The position numbers and the translations under genes are program-made. From contig CAXGTL010000025.1 of the NCBI GenBank assembly GCA_964012725.1, positions 1-14,987 on the forward strand: a DNA stretch of 14,987 nt, written 5' to 3'. This DNA comes from CAXGTL01 sp964012725 (GTDB taxonomy: Archaea > Nanobdellota > Nanobdellia > Woesearchaeales > CAXGTL01). The notes under the pieces were generated by a model. It saw only the letters and a list, made by a program, of their open reading frames with translations, ran no database searches and was not told the origin of the DNA. Below, one piece after another: positions 5,123-14,100 of this stretch; the stretch's first letter is position 1, and every line of letters starts with the position of its first letter.

Positions 5123-8100
5123 TTATTTTTTTGGTTTTCTATCAAAAGTATCTAACATACTCCTTCCTTTATTCCTAATACTTTTCCGTTTTTGTTTCAA
5201 TCTTTGTCTTCTTCTTAAAGCAAGTTGTTGCTCAGCATAATTACTTGAAACTTCCCTAACAGGCTGTTTAGTTCTTTTATAATCAGAAAGACTTGGACCA
5301 CCTACTTTAGTTCGTTTTGGAGGTGTTTTTTTAAATTTACCCATTAAACCTGTAAACATCTCAGGATATTTTTGATAAGCAAAAAAGCCACCTGTACCTA
5401 AACCACCTAATAATACAATTCCTGTAAACCAAGCCCAAAAACCAATTGGAGCTTCAGGATCTGGCCCAGTAGTTGAACAACCAAGATCATTAACAATCTC
5501 TCCATAAGGAGTGTTTGGACATTCATCAAACTTGTTTATAACTCCATCATTATCTCCATCTCCTCTTTCTATTAATTTTTGTTTTTGTTTTTCACTACAT
5601 CCAAGATAATCACCTTGTTTAAACACTTCTTCACCTTTTGGAGTATCAAGACATATATCTTCAAAGTCTGCAACAGCATCTTCATCATCATCTTCTTCAA
5701 TTTGGCTTTGTGAACATCCAATATTATCACCTTCTGTGAAAACAGTTTCACCTAGAGGAGTGTCAGGACATTTATCCATTTCATCAGGAACATTATCTTT
5801 ATCAGAATCAGTTATTTTGATAGTTTTACCACCTGCAGTAGGATTTCCTAATTGATCTTTAACAAACCAACAAATATAAGTTTCTTGTGTTAATAAAATA
5901 CCTGACTCAGGATTATAAGCATTTTCTGGTTTACAATTATTTTCATCTCCACCAACACCATAATTAAAACCATCAGAATTACAACTATTATCATCATAAC
6001 AAGCTAATTTTACTAAAATACCTGAAGATGTTGATAATTGTTCAACACTAATTGTTGGCCCATTTTTATCATTTATACATTCAGCAGTATCTTTAGTAAA
6101 TACAGACATTTCAGAAGTATAATTAATTGAATCTTTAACACGCATTCCTGCTTTATTTATTGGTATAACATAAGCTTTATATGCTGAATTTTTACTTAAG
6201 TTAAGGTTAGAGATTATTATTTGTTTTGAAGAAGTAAATTTCTCTTCTGCCATAGACCTTGAATAATAATCTTCTAAAGAATAATTATATCCTAAAATTC
6301 CAGACTCTGGATCAATAGCATCCACATTAATTGTTATGGAATATTTACCATCATCACCAGGACAGAACTGTTTATTTACAACATCCATTTTAGTTAAAAC
6401 TGCAGGAGTATCATCTATTGCAAAATTATAAATAATCTCTTTAGTTGTTTGCTCAGGTGTTAAAGTAGATATTGGATCTGTTGCAGTACAAGTAAATTTA
6501 TAAGTATATTTTCCAGGTTCAAACGGAGGATAAGTTGTTCCATCTTCATGTATTAATGCACCATTACTTCTTCCCATTTCTTTAAGACCTTCTTTTTTAT
6601 CATTATGATTCTTATAATAACATCTTGCTATTTGATTTGTTTTTACTTTAAATACAGGATATAATCTAGAAATTGCTTCCTGAGGTTCAAGTATTTCTAT
6701 TTCCAATCCTTGTTTCTTAACTTCAAAATCAATATCTTTAAACTCTGTTTTTAATCCTGCTAAATCTTCACATTGAACATAATAAGTATATTGTTTCTCT
6801 TCTTTAGACACTTGTATTGTTTGAGTATGTAATATCTTATAACTTAATTCATTATTAATGGACTCATCATCAAACCAATCCATTTCTCCATACTTATTTT
6901 CTACACCATACTTACAAATACTTGGTTCATTTACTTGAACAAGAATATCTGTTTCAGCATCTCCTGAGTTAATAATTGATTTAGAAACATTGATAGAACT
7001 TATTTTAGGTGATTCTTTATCAACCCTTAAATCACTATACATTTCAGAGATATATTCTTCACTTTCATCATCACATAAAACATAAAGAGTATTTAGAACA
7101 CCATCACCTAATATTGTAAATCCTGGAACTTCGTGGAATAATGCAGGTTTATTTTCAACAGTCCTAAACGCAGCACCTTTACTAAAATCATAACTAGAAC
7201 CTTTTACAAAGCTTTCTTCACTATACTTACATTTAGATTCTCTTGTTGTTCTTATTTTAAGTGTAAACCTTTCTTTTGTTGAAACCCTATGTCTAGGATT
7301 AATAAGATCTATTTTAGTTTTTCCAGCATATACATAAAACTGTTTTTCTGAAGAAATTAATTGTTCATTTCCAAATTCATCTTTTGCATTTATTTCAAGA
7401 ACAAAAGGATTTATATCAGTATTTGGCATAGAACTTTGTGCTGTTAACACAAATTTATCAGTTACATCCCCTTGTTTATCAAATTCTACATCTTCATCCA
7501 CAATCTTATAATTAACTAATTCTACAGGTTCGTTATATTCAATATTTGCAATAATTAAAGGTTCTGTTACAATAATAATATTTTGTTCTGAAACAACACC
7601 TTCATGTTCTGAAACAATATCTTGTTGTTGTGAATTATCAAACACAATATTAGGATTTGCAGGTGGTTCTTTATCAGTATTAATTACAATTATTTTATAC
7701 CTTGGTTGCTTTCCACTTGTACTAGACTTTTTCATTTCAAAGATTAATTCATTTCTATAAAAAATATTAGGGAAAGATATTAATTTAATTCCAAACTCAA
7801 AGTTACCATCATCGTCTAAAAAATCAATTTTACTTTTATCAGTTAAATTATAAAGGTATAGTTCTGAAACAGCTTCTGCCTTTCCTTTTATTATAACATC
7901 ATCATCAAGATCTTTTAAAAAGAATTCTTTATTATTTTCATTAAAACCATTAATTTCACCCAGACCTTCATTTTCAATTAATCTTTCAATAACTTTTTCA
8001 TTATCACCAAGACCTGTTCCTTTAGTATCAAGGATGATTTCAGTAATAATAATATCAGAGACTTTATTATCAATTTTAATTACTCCATTTACAGTTTTTA

Positions 8101-11100
8101 TATTTCCTGCCCTATCTACTAATGTAATTGCATACGGAATTTGAGTTTCATCTACAACTTCTTTAGGTATAAAGAATTCTCTAGCAAATTCAGTATTTGA
8201 AACTTGCCATAAAGTTGAAACTTGTTTAGGAATTACTGCTTCAGCTTCATCATCTCCTTCATTGATTTTAAAACTATCAATAACTAATGTTCCATTTAAA
8301 TCAAAGTTTTCATTATCAACTTCTGCTTTTATCATTACAAATGAATCAGAACTACCTTCTATAACATTATCATAAACAATATTAGGTTCTTCAGAATCTA
8401 CAACTAAATAATATGTCCACATACCCATTAAAGATTTATCAGGTTTTCTTGCTTTAAATGTAAGTGGATAAACTTTTTCATTAAATGGTTGTACTTTAAA
8501 ATTATATCTTGATGTTCCTAACAAATCATATTTAAATCTAAGAATACCTAAACCATCTGCTCTTGTTTTCATTATATAAACATCATTAACAAATATTTTA
8601 TAATAATTCAAAGCATCAAAATTCTTAAATTCAAACCCAACCCTTTTGTTATAATTACTTTTAGAATTGTAATCATTATTAGGATTGTAATAATTAAATT
8701 CGAAATTATCTGAATTATCATTTGTAACAGTTATATATTGTATATTTTCATCATCATTATCTAAAGCACTAGCAATTCCTAATGAAGTTGCTGAAACTTT
8801 ATTAACTAAATCATTAGTAATGATTGTAAATAATTTATGATCAGATGTTGGTGATTGAAGTTCAAACTCTGAATAATGAGTTGAAAAATCAGATACTTCA
8901 GAATCAAACTTAACTTTGATTTCACCAGGTTCAGTCTTTCTAAAGCATGTAAAATAATAACAATTTGCTTCATCTACTAAAAACTCTTTAGGAGCACTTG
9001 GATAACTAGGATGATAAATTGTTGAAAATTGATATAATAAATTATTATTAGATTTATCATCAGAATCTAATTCAAATTTAATTTCTTTAGCAACTGGAAT
9101 TCGTCTATTATACATTAAATTAATTATATTATAATTTTTATAAGAGATACCAGCAGATACACTTGAATCATCTTCTATATTAAAGAAATCAGAATTATAA
9201 TCTTCTTTATTAGAAAATTTATTAATTCCATCGTCTACACTAAATAATAACTTATCTCTATCAAAACCAGAAGATTTTTTCATTTCTTTTATTTGTACAA
9301 AAATCTTTGCTGTTGGATTATTAATTGTAGAACCAATTAAAGGATATTTTTTATTATTAATAACATAGAATGCTGTTAATAATTCAGGTGAACTTGAATC
9401 ATAAAAGACATTATAAATATTTGTATAATCAGATTTAACAAAGAAACTTTCCTGACCTCTTAATTTCATATAATTTTTACCAGTTTCAAAAGCAATGTTT
9501 GAATAAAACCATTCTTTAAGAATAGGTGTTTTATAAATAAATCCTTTAAACCCTGATCTCAAACTTTTAGGTGATTTTGTACCTAAAGTTAAAATTTTTG
9601 AACCAGAATCAATGCCATCAATTCTGTAAAGTTTTGAATAATTACCATAATCATATCTATCAAATAAATTAACATATTCTCCAACATTAACATTCTCTAC
9701 AGACTCCACTTTTAATTTATCTTCGCTTGTTCCAAGAGTATCTGATGTTAATACAACTGCTGAATTTTCATTATCTAATTCTTGATATATTTGTTCTCTT
9801 CCATATTGTTCACCAAAACTACTTAAATAAAAATAAACCCAAAGTAAAGGATCAGTTATACTTGTAAATCCTGATAAAACAAGTACAGGCTTGTTAGTAT
9901 AATATTTAGAACCCATTTTTCTTAGTGTTGAATATAATTGATCATATTTATCACCAAATGGTTTAAGTGTTGGTTTTATAGGAGGTTCAGTATCAATTAC
10001 AAAGAACTCTCCATTTTCAATAGTTGATTTTTGATAACCATGTTCATCAATATAAGAGATTAAAAACTGAGCATTTCCAAACTTATTTCTAAGTTCAGGA
10101 GACAATGTTAGTATTGTTTGCCATGATTTTCTATCTCCTATAGGTAAAGGCATTTTAAGTGAATGTTCTTCATTATTAAGCACAAATTTAAGATATGTAA
10201 TACCATTTGGACTTGTTAACAAATCTTTAGTAGACTTGATTTTAACAAGGTATGAAGGAGATCCTACACGTGAAACTCTGTCAACTTCTTCTCCAGTTAA
10301 AATATCAAGAATAATAATATCTACTTTAGGAGGATTTTTAGCAATTTTAATATCAAGATTTTTAATATCTTCTTTATTACCACCTTTATCTATTGAATAA
10401 TATCTTAAGATCGTTATTCCAGAATTATCAAAAGATACAACGCACGATTGTAAATCATAACCAGAACAAACATTTCCTTTAAACACATCATCAGGATTAC
10501 ATCCTACACCTACACAATATCTAATTTCTTTACATCCAAAATTACTTGGTTTTTTATTATTAGGAACTTCTTCATCATTACAAACTAATTCTACTGGGAC
10601 ATCATCATTTCCTTCTAAATGATGCCAAGATTTGTCAAATGTTGTTGTTGTTACAGGAGCTTTATTATCTATTGAAAAAACAATTTTATCTCCATTATTA
10701 TTACCATATATTTTGTCATCATCAAACTCACAAAGAACATTATAATTAACATAAAATAAGTCTCTGCTTCCAAAATCTGGAGAATCAATTGCATGACGTG
10801 TTGGATCACCATTTACATGTTCAAATGTATACTTCATATCATAATAATTATTTTCAGTATAAGAATCATATCTACATGTTGCAGGCCTCATAGTATCTAA
10901 TGAAAGTTTAACAACATTAGAACCAGAATTACCTGTTAACCTAATTGGTTTTGGATCAGGCTTAATATTTGTTATAAATGTATCTCCTTCTAATCTAATA
11001 ATTATTTCATCATTAGAGTTAGAATTATGATTTCCTGATTTGTCATAACAATCAAATGTGAAATAATAAATATCATCTGATAAATCATTATAATAAATTT

Positions 11101-14100
11101 TAGATGGATCTTCATCATCATTACTAACTAAATTATCAGTTAATCCTCCTATTGAATCTGTTACATCCATTTTATTATCAAGATCATAATAAAACAAATT
11201 AGTAGTACATTTAGTCCTAAGATCTTGCCCATCAACAGCAGAAACATTTATCTGAAGATTAGACAACCATTCATATTCTTTACCAGCTTCACCATTATCA
11301 ATTTCTTTTTCATATGATTTATAATCAAATATAACAGTTACAGTAGGTGGACTTGCATCAATATATATATGATCTATAGTTTTTACTTCTTCAAAATTTC
11401 TTGCTTCATCAAAAGAAAAATAAGTAAGATTATAATAACCAGAATCTTCAACATCCACTTTTATTCTCTTTTCAACTTTGTTTGCCCATGAAGAAGGATA
11501 AACAAAAGTTCCTTTTTCAGGATAAATAGAATACCTTGTTTCAATCATTTCAGTAGAAGAAATCTTATCAGTTACACTAAAGAAAACATCTGCATCTCCT
11601 TTTAAAATTTTAATGTCAGAAAAATAAGTAGTTGGAGGTTCCATATCTTTTTTACATTCTTGTTTTGTTATTGAATTTAAATTATTAGTATTTAGATCTG
11701 AACAATCATCCTTATCGTTACCATCAGAATCTTTTATACACTCTGACTCAGTCATTAGATCATCTGGATCACTTGTTTCTATCCATTTACATTTTCCAAG
11801 TTCCATATAATCATTACTTAAACCAAGAGTTTTATGAGACCCTGAAACTCTTGAATACTCTCCTGAAATATCTTGATAAGCAATATCAAGAGTGTGATTA
11901 GCAACATCTAAATCTTCATTAGAATTAATACAATAATTTCGATTGTTACCATAATCTTCACATCCTAGATCTTTTTTATCAATACACTGCCAGTCAAGAG
12001 CATTATCAGAACCAGTGCTATAAAAACAATCTTCTCCATATGATCTACATAAATTATCATTACATTTACCAAAGAAATTATTAAAAGGATAATTACATCT
12101 ATCACAATCTTGTTGATTTGTATCAACAGGCCTACAAACACCAATTCCAAATTCCAAATGATCTGATTCTTCCCATTCACATCCTCCTTCTCCACCAACT
12201 TGACATTTATCACCTATTACACTAGTACCAATAATTTTATCTATACCTGCGCATGCTCTTTCACTTCTATAATCATAACAAGATTTCACATTAGAACATG
12301 CATCATATTTATCAACAATAGAATCTGAATAATCAAGATAACAAGTTTCAAGCTGAGAACAAACTTCGGACTTTGTATTTAGTGTTCCTTCTCTTACTTG
12401 AACAATACTTACAGAATCAGTTACGCTAGTATCTCTACTTATATAAAATAAACCAAAAGGATCTGTACATTGATAACAAGGTGCTTGATGTTTACAAAAA
12501 GTGTCACTATTAGAATCAGGACCAATACAGAAAAACTCTTCACCAGGCTCTTCTTGATATTCATCACAATCTTTTTCAACTTTAATAAAATTAATAAAAC
12601 TTTCACCATCTTCAGATTTTTCATCATCTTCAGGTTCATAACATCTTGCTCTTATTTTCCTTTTACTTTTTCCATCACTACCTGTTTTTAATAAACAAAA
12701 CTCATCCATTGGTTTTTTTGATAATTCAAAGCAAGCTTTTTGTCCAATAGGAACACAAACCATGTTTGATATTAAATCTAAGTCAGGATTAGAATTATAA
12801 TAAGATTTTGCTTTATAACAATAAACTTTTTCATAATCATTTTCAGTTAAAGGATCTTGTAATGTTTTAATATTAATATTTGCACCTATTGGTGTCCATT
12901 TAGAATTATCTCCACCACAATAACTTTTTGCTGTAGACAATCTTTGTTCATAAGTAAAAGTTTCAGAGATTTGAGAAGATGCATCACATCTAAAAACATT
13001 AGTATAGTCAGGATTACAATAATTAGTTCCAACATTATTATAATTCTTAAATGACCATTTAAGTGTAATTGGAATTTGATGAGAAATAACATTTGCATTT
13101 AATTCAACTAATTTTTGTTTTTTAGATTCTGTTACTGGTGTACATGTTAAAGTACATTTACATTCATCATCACTATTTCTAGGATTACACTTACCATTAT
13201 ATTTAGAAAAACCATAAAAATCTATTTCTTCATCCATATATTCTTTACATAAATCATCATTACCATTCTCTATATCACCGGAACTGTCATAAATAGCATC
13301 ACATTCTTCTAAAAGGTCTACAACACCATCACCACAGATAAAAGGATCTTTACATTCACAAGGTTTACATGGATAAGGATCTTCTTTACTACAACAACCA
13401 GTATCGCAAACACCTAATTTATTACCATCGCATTGTTCTTTTCCTTGAATTATATCATTACCACATGTTTCAGTTGTTGGCTTACATTGACATTGAACTA
13501 AACCATTATCAGGATCATGTTCAGAAGGAGTTACACATAAACCAGGACAAGGTAAGTCATATCCATAGTCAAGTTCACCATTTACATAAACAGCATCACA
13601 TTGTTCATAATAATTTGACTCTGGATCTGACTGTAAAAAACCATTACCACAAACAAGTTCACAAGTACAATCAGATTGACAACTATTAGGGCAAATACTA
13701 TCTGATTCCCCATCACATTCTTCAGGATGTTGTATTTGATCATCACCACATGTACCAGTTACACAATCACCAACACCATCACAATCATCATCTGCACAAT
13801 CAATATAAGTATCACAATCATTATCTTTTCCATCTATACAACTTGTTTCAGAACTTTCTGATTTAAGACCTAACATTGATTCAATATTATATTTTGTATT
13901 ACAGTCAGCATCACACTTATCATAATAACCATCATTATCATTATCTGAACCATCTGCACACTTAGCATCTCCAATTTCAGTTTCAATATCAGCAACTTTT
14001 AAAGTAATATTAACAAGATTATATCCACCTACAACATTTTGTGGAGTATCTCCAACAACTTTAGCAAAAACACTTAATTCTATTTGTTCATAACCAGACT

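Noticed and set aside
11965..13098. Minus-strand out-of-frame openings (about 66-82 codons) and a plus-strand opening at 12470-12691 inside the giant gene
   Set aside because: All overlap coding sequence of the giant protein with clear Cys-rich domains. Their compositions, rich in Ile/Leu/Val, are typical of frame-shifted AT-rich DNA.
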